DNA of 64,000 nucleotides, taken from positions 620,001 to 684,000 of the forward strand of contig NZ_AHCF03000003.1 of NCBI RefSeq assembly GCF_000238275.3, read 5' to 3'. The notes under the pieces were generated by a model. That model ran no database searches. It had not been told where the DNA came from and worked only from the letters and a program-made list of their open reading frames with translations. The position numbers and the translations under genes are program-made. This stretch comes from Pseudoalteromonas undina. GTDB lineage: Bacteria; Pseudomonadota; Gammaproteobacteria; Enterobacterales; Alteromonadaceae. Shown here piece by piece: positions 8,565-22,938 of the stretch (position 1 is the first letter of the stretch; the number at the start of each line of letters is the position of its first letter).

Positions 8565-9323
8565 ATGGATATTTTTACAGCTGAACACATTTCGCCTTTA
8601 ATTTCGCTGTTACTCATTGTACTGGCGGGTTTTACTTCGTTTGTATCGGCCGCTTTTGGTGCGGGCGGCGGGTTAATGCTGTTGGTGGTAATGGCGTCGG
8701 TGATGCCTATGGCGGTGGTGGTGCCGGTTCATGGTTTAGTGCAGTTGGGCTCTAATGCCAATCGGTTGTTGTTAAGTATTGCCCATCTTGATAAGCCGAT
8801 GTTGTTGTATTTTACTCTGGGTGGATTAATTGGCGCGGGGCTATCAAGCCAAGTAGTAAGCGATATTAACCTTGATAGCATGAAGCTGTTTGTGGCTTTA
8901 TTTGTGATTTATTTATTGTGGGGAACAATTCCTGAATTTAATAAAGACTCACGATTAGGGCGCTTACTAGCGGGCTTAATAACCGCATTTATCTCGACTT
9001 TTGTCGGAGCAAGTGGGCCTTTGGTAGCGAGTTATTTACATATTAATCATTACGATAAGCTTAAATTTACCGCGACTTTTTCAAGTATTATGACCTTGCA
9101 GCATAGTTTAAAAGCCGTTGTTTATGCGGGGCTGGGTTTTAGCTTTTGGCAATGGTTGCCGTTAACACTGGCGATGATTTTAAGCGGAGCCATTGGCACA
9201 TGGTTAGGGATTAAATTACTTAAGCGGTTATCGGTGGCACGTTTTAGAGTTATTTTTAAAGTGATTTTAACCCTGCTTGCCATACAGCTTGCATGGCAAG
9301 GGATGAATGTAATGCTTACTTAA
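8565..9323 (+). CDS. TSUP (TauE/SafE) family membrane exporter
   Basis: The 252-residue protein has about seven to eight hydrophobic segments and the two glycine-rich half-repeats of the TSUP family: FVSAAFGAGGGLMLLVV near residue 27 and FISTFVGASGPLVASYL near 145. Characterised members carry sulfite, sulfoacetate or other sulfur-containing organic anions; the substrate here is unknown. GGAG lies 8 nt before the ATG. The last 8 bases overlap the end of the convergent oxidoreductase gene, leaving no room for a separate terminator. Confidence 0.82.
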   Translation: MDIFTAEHISPLISLLLIVLAGFTSFVSAAFGAGGGLMLLVVMASVMPMAVVVPVHGLVQLGSNANRLLLSIAHLDKPMLLYFTLGGLIGAGLSSQVVSDINLDSMKLFVALFVIYLLWGTIPEFNKDSRLGRLLAGLITAFISTFVGASGPLVASYLHINHYDKLKFTATFSSIMTLQHSLKAVVYAGLGFSFWQWLPLTLAMILSGAIGTWLGIKLLKRLSVARFRVIFKVILTLLAIQLAWQGMNVMLT

Positions 9324-9951
9324 TAGCGGCTTTTATTGGTTTGTCGCCATCAAATACTTCAAATATGCAGCGATTGCTGCCTTGCTCTGTGGCAATGGTA
9401 AATAGAACATGGGCTACGTTTTCACGGCTAATGATTGCTTTATCGCGATCTTTGGGACGTTCGGTAGAAATAAGCTTAGAGGCACTCTCATTAGTGAGTG
9501 AGCCTGGACGCACAATGGTGTAATTGAGTCCGCTATTAATTAAATGCCTATCAGCCATATGCTTAGCCACTAAATAGGGCTTTAAATCGCTTTGGATTGC
9601 ATCTGGATCGTCAGCACCAATAGAGCTCACCATTGTAAAGTGCTTAGCGGCATGCTCTTTTGCGTAATTAATGGCTTTGGTGGCGGCCCATAAATCAATA
9701 AGTAAGGTTTTATCTGCGCCGGTGTTCCCGCCTGAGCCTGCGGCAAAAATGATATGGTCGCAACCGTGCAGCGCATCGCTAAAATCATTTTCTAAATCTT
9801 GCTCTACGATTGTTAAATAGTCGCTATTTAAGTCATCTAATTTACTTTTGTCACGTACTAAAGCCACTACAGGATGTTGGCGTTCAAGCAATAGTTTGGT
9901 GGTTAGTTTACCAATCTGCCCACTTGCGCCAATAATTAAAGTCTTACTCAT
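9316..9951 (-). CDS. NAD(P)-binding atypical short-chain dehydrogenase
   Basis: The protein is an NmrA/YwnB-like extended Rossmann-fold member. The nucleotide-binding motif GASGQIG appears at residues 8-14 from the chosen start, followed by a typical AAGSGG strand-4 loop and a SSIGAD segment. I chose the ATG at 9951 (211 residues) over an in-frame start 42 bp upstream, because AAGGA lies 8 nt before it and the glycine motif then sits at the usual place. The reaction is unknown; relatives act as NAD(P)H-dependent reductases or redox sensors. Its 3' end overlaps the TSUP gene by 8 bp. Confidence 0.78.
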   Translation of the reverse strand: MSKTLIIGASGQIGKLTTKLLLERQHPVVALVRDKSKLDDLNSDYLTIVEQDLENDFSDALHGCDHIIFAAGSGGNTGADKTLLIDLWAATKAINYAKEHAAKHFTMVSSIGADDPDAIQSDLKPYLVAKHMADRHLINSGLNYTIVRPGSLTNESASKLISTERPKDRDKAIISRENVAHVLFTIATEQGSNRCIFEVFDGDKPIKAAIK

Positions 9952-10182
9952 AATTAATTCCTTCTCAATATAGTGTAAAGATTGTTCGTACAAACAGACC
10001 TTGGGGTAGGGAATTATTTTTAAAGGGTAAATGGGATTTAAATGAGCTTATTTAAAAAAACATATTAGTTAAAAAGTCATTACTTAACTGAGTATTAAAA
10101 TTAGCTGCTTTTAAGATGTTTTTTAGAACTTTCACTCGATCATTATACTTACTTCGGTTACATAGTTACGATGGTATAAGCT

Positions 10183-10233
10183 AATACCTACATTGCGTTC
10201 TTGATAATTACAATAAAGGGTTTTGTAGGTATT
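10183..10233. other. Inverted repeat in the gap after mnmC
   Basis: AATACCTAC (10183-10191) pairs with GTAGGTATT (10225-10233) across 33 nt, just beyond the mnmC stop. It could act as an mnmC terminator on the minus strand or be chance. The rest of 9952-10240 shows nothing recognisable beyond the start region of the oxidoreductase. Confidence 0.3.
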
Positions 10234-10240
10234 ACTACCT

Positions 10241-12250
10241 TTAAATTTTATTGCGAATAAGGTCTCGAACAATAAAACGTCCTGGGTGAATTGCTTGGCT
10301 TACACGCTCGCTTAGTGGGCGAGGTTCATTGTTTAAACTACTAATTAAGTGCTCGGCAGATAGCGGTGCACTGCATAATGCTCGCGCACCAAAGCCGGTA
10401 AAAATATGTAGGCCCTGTTGTGTTTTTTCTAACGGCTGATATTGATAGCGCTTGCCTAAACGTAAATTAGCAAATGCATGTGTATAATCAGTTTGCTCCA
10501 CCCATTCACCAGCCATAGGTAAGTGGTCAATAAAACTACAGCGAACAGCGGCTTTGGCTGAGCTAATATCGCCTAAGCTAGTGGCAAATTCAGTGTTGTT
10601 ATAAAAACTCAGTAATTGTTCACGGTTAGTGTGGTTGTCTTGCTCGGTCACTTCACGGCTCTTACTATTTTTTTCAAAGGTGGCGCCCATACAATGATGA
10701 TCTAAATAAGCGGGAGTAAAATAGCCTTTGTGACACAACACAGTATTAAGTTTACGTGATTGCTCGCTTGCCTGAACATGTGACACTTGGCCGCGAACGC
10801 CAACAATGGGAAGTGTTTTAGTTTGCGTAAATGCATCACTGTGCTCACCAGTACAAATAATTACATCGCTAAAGGGGCCAAATGTTTTCTTTTGCGTGGT
10901 TAAGTACCAACCATCGGGTTGTTTATTAAATTGCTCAATATGGCAGTTAAATAGGCTTTCAAACGAATTTAATTGTTGTGCGGCATCTAACATTGCACAG
11001 ACTAGCTGCGGGGGATTAACCCAGCCGCCTTGTTCAAAAAACACCCCTGAGTAACCTGTTTTAACCCCAGCGATAGCATCACCCTCATTAGCAGTCACAT
11101 TTCGCATAAGCTGCTCTGGCCACAGTTGTTTATCTGCGAGGTTTTGATGGCGATCTGCCAATGGCTGTTTTACTGCATGTTGTAGTACACCACACCACTG
11201 GTGATCAAACAAAAAGCCATTGTTGATTAATTGATTATAAAGTCGCTTCGCGTATAAAAAACTATGGGCAAATAATTCACTATGTGGCGAGTTTTTTGCC
11301 TGTAAGTGCGGATACACAGCCCCTTGTACATTGTGCGATGCCCCCATTGCGGGCTTTTTATCTTGGCAAAATAAGTGGCTTTTTATGCCACGCTTTGCGA
11401 GGCTATAAAGGATACAACTGCTCGCTATACCACCGCCAATAATAGCCACACTTGAAAGCGGTGAGGGGTGATGCTCAAAATAGGCGGGGGCTGATTGTTT
11501 TGGGTTGGCTTGAGCAAGTGTGCCAATTAGCATCTCACGCTTTCGGCCAAAACCTTTGGCTTTTTGCATGCTAAAGCCTGCCTCGTTTAGTCCTCTGCGC
11601 ACAAAGCCCGCAGCGGTAAATGTGGCTAATGTGGCATTGCTTCTGGAAATATCGACCATGGCGTTAAATACACTTTGCTGCCACATGTCGGGGTTTTTAC
11701 TTGGCGCAAAGCCATCTAAAAACCACGCATCAACCAGCCCACTTTGTGGGTAGCTCATGCTATTAATACATTCCAGTACGTCGCCAAAGTAGAGGTCGAG
11801 GATTACACGGCCATTGGCAAATTCAAGTCGGTGGCAGCCATTTAAATTAATCGGGTAGTGGGTAACGAGTTGGTCGCTTAAATGGCTTAAACTAGGCCAA
11901 GCTTGCAAGGCTTGTTTTAAATCATTTACGCTAAGTGGATATTTTTCAAAAGAAATAAAATGTAATCGCTGCACTTTATTTGGTTGTTCATTTTGAACTT
12001 GTAGGCACTGTAAGTGGTCAGAAAACTGCAGCCATGTATTTAAAAAGTTAAGCCCAGTACCAAAACCGGTTTCGGCGATAACAAAGTGTTCACGGTCATG
12101 ATTTTGTAACCGTGTATCTATACTGTTTTGTTGATAAAACACATAATGCGATTCAGCAAGGCCGTCGTCATTAGAAAAATAAACATCGTCAAAGTCATTG
12201 GCAACTGGTGTGCCTAAGTCGTTAAAGTGTATATGGGCGTTTTTTATCAT
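10241..12250 (-). CDS. mnmC: Bifunctional tRNA 5-methylaminomethyl-2-thiouridine synthesis protein MnmC
   Basis: MnmC completes the mnm5s2U34 modification of the wobble base in several tRNAs. Its C-terminal FAD domain removes the carboxymethyl group and its N-terminal SAM domain then methylates the amine. The methyltransferase half shows ETGFGTGLNF near residues 60-68 and the DAWFLDGFAP motif near 175-184. The oxidase half starts with the FAD-binding IIGGGIASS near 270-278. The length (669 residues) is that of the fused enzyme. I use the ATG at 12250; a TTG two codons upstream is also in frame, and neither has a strong ribosome-binding site. It is divergent from fabB, as in E. coli. Confidence 0.94.
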   Translation of the reverse strand: MIKNAHIHFNDLGTPVANDFDDVYFSNDDGLAESHYVFYQQNSIDTRLQNHDREHFVIAETGFGTGLNFLNTWLQFSDHLQCLQVQNEQPNKVQRLHFISFEKYPLSVNDLKQALQAWPSLSHLSDQLVTHYPINLNGCHRLEFANGRVILDLYFGDVLECINSMSYPQSGLVDAWFLDGFAPSKNPDMWQQSVFNAMVDISRSNATLATFTAAGFVRRGLNEAGFSMQKAKGFGRKREMLIGTLAQANPKQSAPAYFEHHPSPLSSVAIIGGGIASSCILYSLAKRGIKSHLFCQDKKPAMGASHNVQGAVYPHLQAKNSPHSELFAHSFLYAKRLYNQLINNGFLFDHQWCGVLQHAVKQPLADRHQNLADKQLWPEQLMRNVTANEGDAIAGVKTGYSGVFFEQGGWVNPPQLVCAMLDAAQQLNSFESLFNCHIEQFNKQPDGWYLTTQKKTFGPFSDVIICTGEHSDAFTQTKTLPIVGVRGQVSHVQASEQSRKLNTVLCHKGYFTPAYLDHHCMGATFEKNSKSREVTEQDNHTNREQLLSFYNNTEFATSLGDISSAKAAVRCSFIDHLPMAGEWVEQTDYTHAFANLRLGKRYQYQPLEKTQQGLHIFTGFGARALCSAPLSAEHLISSLNNEPRPLSERVSQAIHPGRFIVRDLIRNKI

Positions 12251-12335
12251 GACCAATTCAATTTATAGATAATTTTTTAATTATTTTACGTGTTTTCTTT
12301 GAAATAGTCTGGCGTTATTTATAAGCTGTAGCTTC

Positions 12336-12353
12336 AGAGTACAAGTGTACGCT
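12336..12353 (+). promoter_or_regulatory. FabR-like operator upstream of fabB
   Basis: The 18-bp near-palindrome AGAGTACAAGTGTACGCT resembles, from memory, the FabR repressor site of E. coli fabA and fabB (AGCGTACA-N2-TGTxCGCT). It lies about 75 bp before the fabB ATG in the mnmC/fabB gap. FabR adjusts unsaturated fatty acid synthesis. Confidence 0.68.
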
Positions 12354-12428
12354 AGAAAGCTGACCACTTAGATGATTAAATTCGCGTAAAATAGAACACA
12401 ATTAAGTATTAAGCTAAGGGAATTACCC

Positions 12429-13640
12429 ATGAGAAGAGCCGTAATAACAGGCATCGGTGTTGTATCAAGCATCGGCAATAATAAACAAGAAGTATTAGAG
12501 TCACTAAAAGCGGGTAAAAGTGGTATTGCTTTTAATCAAGAATTTGCTGATTACAAATTGCGTAGCAATGTATCAGGTAAAATTGATATTGATGTTAAAG
12601 AGCATGTTGATCGTAAAGCAATGCGCTTTATGGGCGATGCGGCGGCTTACTCTTATATTTCAATGGCGCAAGCGATTGAAGATGCGGGTCTTAGCGACGA
12701 GCAAGTATCAAACGAGCGTACTGGTTTATTAGTTGGCTCTGGTGGTGGTTCATCAAAATGGCAAGTAGAAGCGGCTGATATTCTTCGTGAAAAAGGCGTT
12801 AAGCGCGTTGGCCCTTACATGGTGCCACGTACTATGGCAAGTACCACCTCTGCATGTTTAGCAACGCCGTTTAAAATTAAAGGTGTTAACTATTCAATTA
12901 GTTCTGCGTGTGCGACTTCTGCGCATTGTATTGGCCACGCGGTGGAACAAATTCAATTAGGCAAACAAGACGTTATTTTTGCAGGCGGCGGTGAAGAGCT
13001 TCACTGGACGTTAGCAATGGAATTTGACGCTATGGGTGCGCTTTCTACTAAATACAACGACACACCTGAAAAAGCATCACGTACTTATGATGCAAACCGC
13101 GATGGTTTTGTAATTTCAGCCGGTGGCGGTATTGTGGTTGTTGAAGAACTTGAACATGCACTTGCTCGTGGCGCGCATATTTACGCTGAAATTACCGGTT
13201 ACGGCGCAACCTCAGATGGTTACGACATGGTTGCACCATCGGGTGAAGGTGCGGCACGTTGTATGCGCCAAGCTATGCAAAACGTTGACAGCATTGATTA
13301 CTTAAATACCCACGGTACATCTACACCAGTAGGTGATGTTAAAGAGCTAGGCGCTATTCAAGAAGTATTTGGTGGTAACTCACCAATGATCAGTGCCACT
13401 AAAGCAATGACAGGGCATGCATTGGGTGCGGCTGGCGTACACGAAGCTATCTTTTCATTACTCATGCTTGAGCACGGTTTTGTTGCGCCATCTATCAATA
13501 TTGATGAGTTAGATGAACAAGCGGCAGGCTTGAATATAGTGACTGAAGCAAAAGACGTTGAACTAAACACGGTTATGTCTAACAGCTTTGGTTTTGGCGG
13601 TACTAATGCCACGCTAGTAATGAGCAAATACAAAGGTTAA
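12429..13640 (+). CDS. fabB: 3-oxoacyl-ACP synthase I
   Basis: FabB condenses malonyl-ACP with growing acyl-ACP in type II fatty acid synthesis and is required for the unsaturated branch. The catalytic triad is complete: C161 in [11 protein letters not shown]295 in [11 protein letters not shown], and H330 in TGHALGAAG. The length (403 residues) and the [16 protein letters not shown] start match FabB rather than FabF. AAGGGA lies upstream of the ATG. The FabR-like box in front suggests control by the unsaturated/saturated fatty acid balance. A strong terminator follows, so the gene is monocistronic. Confidence 0.96.
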   Translation: MRRAVITGIGVVSSIGNNKQEVLESLKAGKSGIAFNQEFADYKLRSNVSGKIDIDVKEHVDRKAMRFMGDAAAYSYISMAQAIEDAGLSDEQVSNERTGLLVGSGGGSSKWQVEAADILREKGVKRVGPYMVPRTMASTTSACLATPFKIKGVNYSISSACATSAHCIGHAVEQIQLGKQDVIFAGGGEELHWTLAMEFDAMGALSTKYNDTPEKASRTYDANRDGFVISAGGGIVVVEELEHALARGAHIYAEITGYGATSDGYDMVAPSGEGAARCMRQAMQNVDSIDYLNTHGTSTPVGDVKELGAIQEVFGGNSPMISATKAMTGHALGAAGVHEAIFSLLMLEHGFVAPSINIDELDEQAAGLNIVTEAKDVELNTVMSNSFGFGGTNATLVMSKYKG

Positions 13641-13659
13641 GTTAATCGTTAACTATTTT

Positions 13660-13686
13660 AAAGCCGAGCAAAATGCTCGGCTTTTT
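13660..13686 (+). terminator. fabB terminator
   Basis: AAAGCCGAGCA and TGCTCGGCTTT form an 11-bp stem with an AAA loop, running into T residues. Confidence 0.9.
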
Positions 13687-13748
13687 CGTTTGTGCTAATA
13701 GGGGGTTGTTCGTTACAATAGCGCCTCATTTCGCCAAACGGACTCACA

Positions 13749-14870
13749 ATGAAAATTCTTGCCGATCAAAATATGCCTTTAGTTGAGCAATTCTTTAAAG
13801 ATATGGGTGAGGTTGAACGATTTGATGGCAGGCAATTAACCCCTGAACAACTCATTGATGTTGATGTACTGCTTACCCGCTCAGTTACTCAAGTTAACAG
13901 TGAACTATTAGCACAGGCGAATAAACTAAGCTTTGTAGGTACCGCCACGATTGGTGTTGATCATATTGATACTGATTTGCTCAGTGCTAACAAGATCGGC
14001 TTTACCAGTGCGCCTGGCTGTAATGCCATTGCCGTAGCTGAGTATGTAATAAGTAGCTTATTTGCATTAAGCCAAGAAAATGCCAGTCCGTTAAGTGGTA
14101 AAACAATCGGTATTGTGGGTGTGGGTAATATTGGTAGTTGTTTAGCGCAAAAGTTAAAAGCACTGAACGTTAATTTACTATTGTGCGATCCAATTAAGCA
14201 TGAGCAAGGGCTATTAACCGAGCATGTTGAGCTTGATGAGCTATTAGCGCAGTCAGATATTGTTACTTTTCATGTGCCGTTGATTAAAACGGGTAGGCAC
14301 AAAACCCTGCACATGCTTGATAAAACACGCTTAACTAAACTTAAATCTGGGTTAACGTTAATAAACGCCAGCCGAGGTGATGTAATTGACAATCAAGCCT
14401 TACTTGAAGTGATGCAAGCCGGAGCTGAACTCGATTTAGTGCTGGATGTTTGGGAAAATGAACCTAATATTTTAACTGAATTACTGGAGCACGTGCGCTA
14501 TGCCAGTGTTCACATTGCAGGGCATACCCTTGAAGGTAAAGCGCGAGGTACACAAATGTTGTACCAGCGCTTATGTGAGCTCAAAGGGGTTAACGCAATA
14601 AAATCGCTTGATGATTTTTTACCGCCTCCTGCGATTAAAAAAGTCACCCTAGAAAGCAGTTTTAGCGAAACAGATATAGCCCGTTTAGTGCATTTAGTTT
14701 ATGACGTACGCCGTGATGATGGCATTTTACTACGTCACTTGGCCGATGAAGGCTTTGACAGCTTACGAAAAAACTACCCAACCCGCCGTGAGTTTAGCAC
14801 TGTGATGGTTGAAGGTGATAGCACCGAGCTTGCTGCACTCGCCCAGCTTGGCTTTACCACAGTAAACTAA
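13749..14870 (+). CDS. pdxB: Erythronate-4-phosphate dehydrogenase
   Basis: PdxB oxidises 4-phosphoerythronate in the DXP-dependent pathway to pyridoxal 5'-phosphate. It is a D-2-hydroxyacid dehydrogenase with the NAD-binding GVGNIG motif at residues 124-129. The catalytic set is R209 (NASRGD), E238 (ENEPN) and H259 (IAGHT). The C-terminal region after about residue 290 is the extra dimerisation domain that separates PdxB from SerA-like relatives. The 373 residues fit. It is followed 45 bp later by asd, the conserved pdxB-asd/usg order. Confidence 0.94.
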   Translation: MKILADQNMPLVEQFFKDMGEVERFDGRQLTPEQLIDVDVLLTRSVTQVNSELLAQANKLSFVGTATIGVDHIDTDLLSANKIGFTSAPGCNAIAVAEYVISSLFALSQENASPLSGKTIGIVGVGNIGSCLAQKLKALNVNLLLCDPIKHEQGLLTEHVELDELLAQSDIVTFHVPLIKTGRHKTLHMLDKTRLTKLKSGLTLINASRGDVIDNQALLEVMQAGAELDLVLDVWENEPNILTELLEHVRYASVHIAGHTLEGKARGTQMLYQRLCELKGVNAIKSLDDFLPPPAIKKVTLESSFSETDIARLVHLVYDVRRDDGILLRHLADEGFDSLRKNYPTRREFSTVMVEGDSTELAALAQLGFTTVN

Positions 14871-14915
14871 TTTAATTAGCGCGGTTGTTTTAACCGTGCT
14901 TACAGAGGATGAAAT

Positions 14916-15932
14916 ATGTCGCAAAAATATAACGTTGCCGTACTCGGCGCTACCGGCCTTGTTGGTCGTCAAATCATTGAAACTTTGGAAGATCGTAAAT
15001 TTCCGGTCGATCAGCTGTTTTTATTAGCAAGCAGCCGAAGTGCCGGCGAAGATATAAAGTTTCGTGGTGAGAGCATAGAAGTACGCGATGTTGAAGGCTT
15101 TGACTTTAGCCAAGCGCATATCGGCTTATTTTCTGCTGGTGGCAGTGTGTCTGAAAAGTACGCCCCGATTGCTGCAGACGCAGGCTGTATTGTTATTGAT
15201 AATACCTCACACTTTAGAAATGACTTTGAAGTGCCGCTAATTGTGCCAGAAGTGAATGCAGCGAGTTTAGCCGATTTTAGAAACCGTAATATAATCGCTA
15301 ATCCTAATTGTTCAACTATTCAAATGATGCTCGCGCTTAAACCTATTTATGATGCCTACGGTATTGATCGTATTAACGTTTCAACCTACCAAGCAGTGTC
15401 GGGTGCAGGCAAAGAAGCGGTTGATGAACTGGCAAAACAAACAGCTAACTTAATGAATGCACGTCCAATGGAAAACGACATTTTTCCTAAGCAAATTGCG
15501 TTTAATGTTATTCCGCAAATCGATAGCTTTGAAGACAATGGCTATACACGCGAAGAAATGAAAATGGTAAACGAAACGCATAAAATTTTAGGCGATACCA
15601 CCATTGCAGTAAACCCGACTTGTGTTCGTGTACCGGTGTTTTTCGGTCATTCTGAGTCAATTAATATAGAAACGCGTATGCCTTATGACTTTGAGCATGT
15701 GAAGCAATTATTGAGCGATGCACCGGGTGTTGAGCTAATTGATGATGCGGGTGATTACCCAACGGCTGTCTCTGATGCCAGTGGTAACGACACTGTTTAC
15801 ATTGGCCGTTTACGTGCCGATATTTCACACCCACATGGATTAAATATGTGGGTAGTAAGTGATAACACCCGTAAAGGGGCAGCAACCAACAGTGTGCAAA
15901 TAGCAGAAGAACTGATTGCTAATTATATGTAA
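14916..15932 (+). CDS. asd: Aspartate-semialdehyde dehydrogenase
   Basis: Asd reduces aspartyl phosphate to aspartate semialdehyde, feeding lysine, diaminopimelate, threonine and methionine synthesis. The active-site cysteine is C132 in NPNCSTIQM, the NADP-binding GATGLVG is at residues 11-17, and NPTCVRVPVFFGHSE is present. It belongs to the Usg-like second Asd class known from Vibrio. The E. coli homologue at this place (usg) lacks activity, whereas the residues here look catalytically complete. AGAGGATG precedes the ATG. A stem-loop follows the stop. Whether the genome has a second asd is not visible. Confidence 0.9.
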   Translation: MSQKYNVAVLGATGLVGRQIIETLEDRKFPVDQLFLLASSRSAGEDIKFRGESIEVRDVEGFDFSQAHIGLFSAGGSVSEKYAPIAADAGCIVIDNTSHFRNDFEVPLIVPEVNAASLADFRNRNIIANPNCSTIQMMLALKPIYDAYGIDRINVSTYQAVSGAGKEAVDELAKQTANLMNARPMENDIFPKQIAFNVIPQIDSFEDNGYTREEMKMVNETHKILGDTTIAVNPTCVRVPVFFGHSESINIETRMPYDFEHVKQLLSDAPGVELIDDAGDYPTAVSDASGNDTVYIGRLRADISHPHGLNMWVVSDNTRKGAATNSVQIAEELIANYM

Positions 15933-15960
15933 TTAGCCAGAATACAGTGATAATCCAATA

Positions 15961-15992
15961 AACGGCAAACCAAAGTGGCTTGCCGTTTTTTT
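15961..15992 (+). terminator. asd terminator
   Basis: AACGGCAA-A-CC pairs with GG-C-TTGCCGTT with one mismatch, followed by seven T. Confidence 0.88.
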
Positions 15993-16281
15993 GTGCTTAA
16001 ATTGCCATTTTTTTGCCACTTATAAACAACAGTAGTGTAAACACTTTGATAAACAACATAAAAATATTTTTATCTTGATGTTTAAGGTATTTATTTTCAA
16101 TGCGTTGCGATGGATATTATGGCTTAACTGGTTTATAGTTTGTAACTGGAATAGAGCTTGCAATAAAAATAGATTGTAATAAAAATGTGCGTTAGCCACG
16201 TGGTTAACAACGGCAAGAATAATCAATGTTTAAGCGCCAATTGAAAGCGCTGTGTTAACATTTAAACATTAAAGGATCAGC
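15993..16281. other. AT-rich gap before fimV, no gene seen
   Basis: This stretch holds only short AT-rich frames and no RNA fold that I recognise. It must contain the fimV promoter, but no consensus pair stands out. AAAGGA at about 16270 is the fimV ribosome-binding site. Confidence 0.6.
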
Positions 16282-20910
<4,629 letters not shown>

Positions 20911-20944
20911 CAATAGCTAATCCTTAAAAGGATATCTGAGCTGT

Positions 20945-20982
20945 AAAACCCGTTATTGGCTAACACTAATAACGGGTTTTTT
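20945..20982 (+). terminator. fimV terminator
   Basis: AAAACCCGTTATT and AATAACGGGTTTT form a perfect 13-bp stem with a 10-nt loop and trailing T residues. Confidence 0.9.
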
Positions 20983-21079
20983 GTATCGCATAGTTAGGAA
21001 CCTTAGTTCGCTGCTTTTATTGGAACGCCATATAGCATAAAATGCAGCGTCGATTAGCACAGTAGGTAAAGCAGTAATT

Positions 21080-21874
21080 ATGCGAGTAGCACTTGGAGTA
21101 GAATACAACGGCGCGCGTTACAGTGGTTGGCAGCGTCAATCTCATGTAAATAGCGTACAACAAGAAGTAGAAAAAGCGTTGTCGCGCATTTGTAATCATC
21201 CGGTTGAAATTGTATGTGCAGGGCGCACCGATGCCGGTGTTCATGGCACTGGTCAAGTTGTGCATTTTGATACCCATGCTGAGCGTGAAATGGTGGCCTT
21301 TACATTAGGCATGAATACCTTATTACCAAAAGACATTGCTATTCGTTTTGCCCAGCCTGTGGTTGAAGACTTTCATGCTCGCTTTAGTGCAACTGCTCGT
21401 CGTTATCGTTATGTGATTTATAATTATGCGTTTCGTGGTGCGGTATTAAATGAAGGTGTTACCCATTTTCATCATCCTTTAGATGAAGTGAAAATGCAGC
21501 AGGCTTGCCAATATTTATTAGGTGAGCACGATTTCACCTCGTTTAGAGCGCTTCACTGCCAAGCTAATACGGCAACGCGAACGATTCATCATTTATCGGT
21601 ACAGCGCCAAGGTGCTTATGTCATTATTGATATTAAAGCCAATGCGTTTTTGCATCATATGGTACGTAATATTACCGGGTGTTTAATGGATATCGGTTTA
21701 CATAAACATGAACCAATTTGGTTAAAAGAGCTGTTAGATGTTAAAGAGCGGGCCAAAGCGAGCGCCACAGCAAAAGCGGCGGGTTTATATTTAGTAGATG
21801 TTGATTACCCAGAACACTTTAATATTCCTAGAACGCCGTTGGGACCATTGTTTTTAGCCGATACAGATATTTAA
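21080..21874 (+). CDS. truA: tRNA pseudouridine(38-40) synthase
   Basis: TruA converts uridines 38, 39 and 40 in the anticodon arm to pseudouridine. The catalytic aspartate is D51 in [12 protein letters not shown], and the N-terminal [13 protein letters not shown] stretch is typical. The 264 residues match the family. It sits between fimV and accD, as in the conserved usg-truA-accD order, but dedA, which separates truA and accD in E. coli, is missing here. Confidence 0.95.
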   Translation: MRVALGVEYNGARYSGWQRQSHVNSVQQEVEKALSRICNHPVEIVCAGRTDAGVHGTGQVVHFDTHAEREMVAFTLGMNTLLPKDIAIRFAQPVVEDFHARFSATARRYRYVIYNYAFRGAVLNEGVTHFHHPLDEVKMQQACQYLLGEHDFTSFRALHCQANTATRTIHHLSVQRQGAYVIIDIKANAFLHHMVRNITGCLMDIGLHKHEPIWLKELLDVKERAKASATAKAAGLYLVDVDYPEHFNIPRTPLGPLFLADTDI

Positions 21875-22037
21875 AAGGTAATCAGTTGATGATTTTTATA
21901 CGCTATTATTCGTAGGGCTAACTACTAAGACCAGTTTTTTATACCGTGATAGCGTAATTCATGTTTTAATTGGAAAAATTTGTTTGCATGGTTAACATGT
22001 AGACTCGCGACACAGAACAGCATTAAGAGAGTTGCAA

Positions 22038-22913
22038 ATGAGTTGGCTAGAAAAAATCTTACCAAAAACGACTAAATCTTCAGGTCGTAAAGAAATTCCA
22101 GAAGGTGTATGGGCTAAATGTACGTCATGTGATTCAATTTTATATAAAGCAGAATTAGAAAAATCACTAAATGTATGCCCTAAGTGCGACCATCATATGC
22201 GTGTAAGTGGTCGTAAACGTCTTGAACAGTTTTTAGATGACGGTGACCGCCACGAATTAGGCGCTCAACACGAACCTAAAGATGTGCTTAAATTTAGAGA
22301 CTCTAAAAAATACTCAGATCGTATTAATGCAGCTCAAAAGTCAAGCGGTGAAAAAGACGCACTGGTTGCAATGAAAGGGAACTTAAAAGGTATTCCGGTT
22401 GCTGCAGTTGCATTTGAATTCTCATTTATGGGTGGCTCAATGGCATCGGTTGTAGGTGCTTGCTTTGTTGACGCGGTTGACCAATGTTTAGAGCATAATA
22501 TGCCGCTGATTTGTTTTTCTGCATCGGGCGGTGCACGTATGCAAGAGGCGCTAATGTCACTTATGCAAATGGCTAAAACCAGTGCTGCACTTGCTAAAAT
22601 GACCGAAAAAGGCCTACCGTTCATCTCGGTAATGACTGACCCAACAATGGGTGGTGTATCAGCATCATTGGCAATGCTTGGTGATATTAATGTTGCAGAG
22701 CCTAAAGCTTTGATTGGTTTTGCAGGTCCGCGTGTTATTGAACAAACCGTGCGTGAAACACTGCCTGAGGGTTTCCAACGCAGTGAGTTTTTATTAGAGC
22801 ACGGCGCAATCGACATGATTATTGACCGTCGAGAAATGCGCGATACGCTAGCACGTATCTTAGCAAAGTTTATGAACTTGCCTTCTACGGAACAAGAGCA
22901 TAGAGTAGCGTAA
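22038..22913 (+). CDS. accD: Acetyl-CoA carboxylase carboxyltransferase subunit beta
   Basis: AccD pairs with AccA to transfer the carboxyl group from biotin to acetyl-CoA, the first step of fatty acid synthesis. The N-terminal zinc ribbon is C28, C31, C47 and C50 in CTSCDS...CPKCDHH. The crotonase-like carboxyltransferase domain follows, with [12 protein letters not shown] and [10 protein letters not shown] chose the ATG at 22038 over an in-frame TTG two codons upstream, since GAGAG lies 6 nt before it and the protein then begins MSWLEKI like other AccD. folC follows after 25 bp and the two are probably cotranscribed. Confidence 0.95.
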   Translation: MSWLEKILPKTTKSSGRKEIPEGVWAKCTSCDSILYKAELEKSLNVCPKCDHHMRVSGRKRLEQFLDDGDRHELGAQHEPKDVLKFRDSKKYSDRINAAQKSSGEKDALVAMKGNLKGIPVAAVAFEFSFMGGSMASVVGACFVDAVDQCLEHNMPLICFSASGGARMQEALMSLMQMAKTSAALAKMTEKGLPFISVMTDPTMGGVSASLAMLGDINVAEPKALIGFAGPRVIEQTVRETLPEGFQRSEFLLEHGAIDMIIDRREMRDTLARILAKFMNLPSTEQEHRVA

Positions 22914-22938
22914 ATTTCAGCTTTACTGATTACATGCT

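Noticed and set aside
22334..22816. 160-residue open frame antisense to accD
   Set aside because: Fully inside a highly conserved gene on the other strand, with no family resemblance and no promoter.
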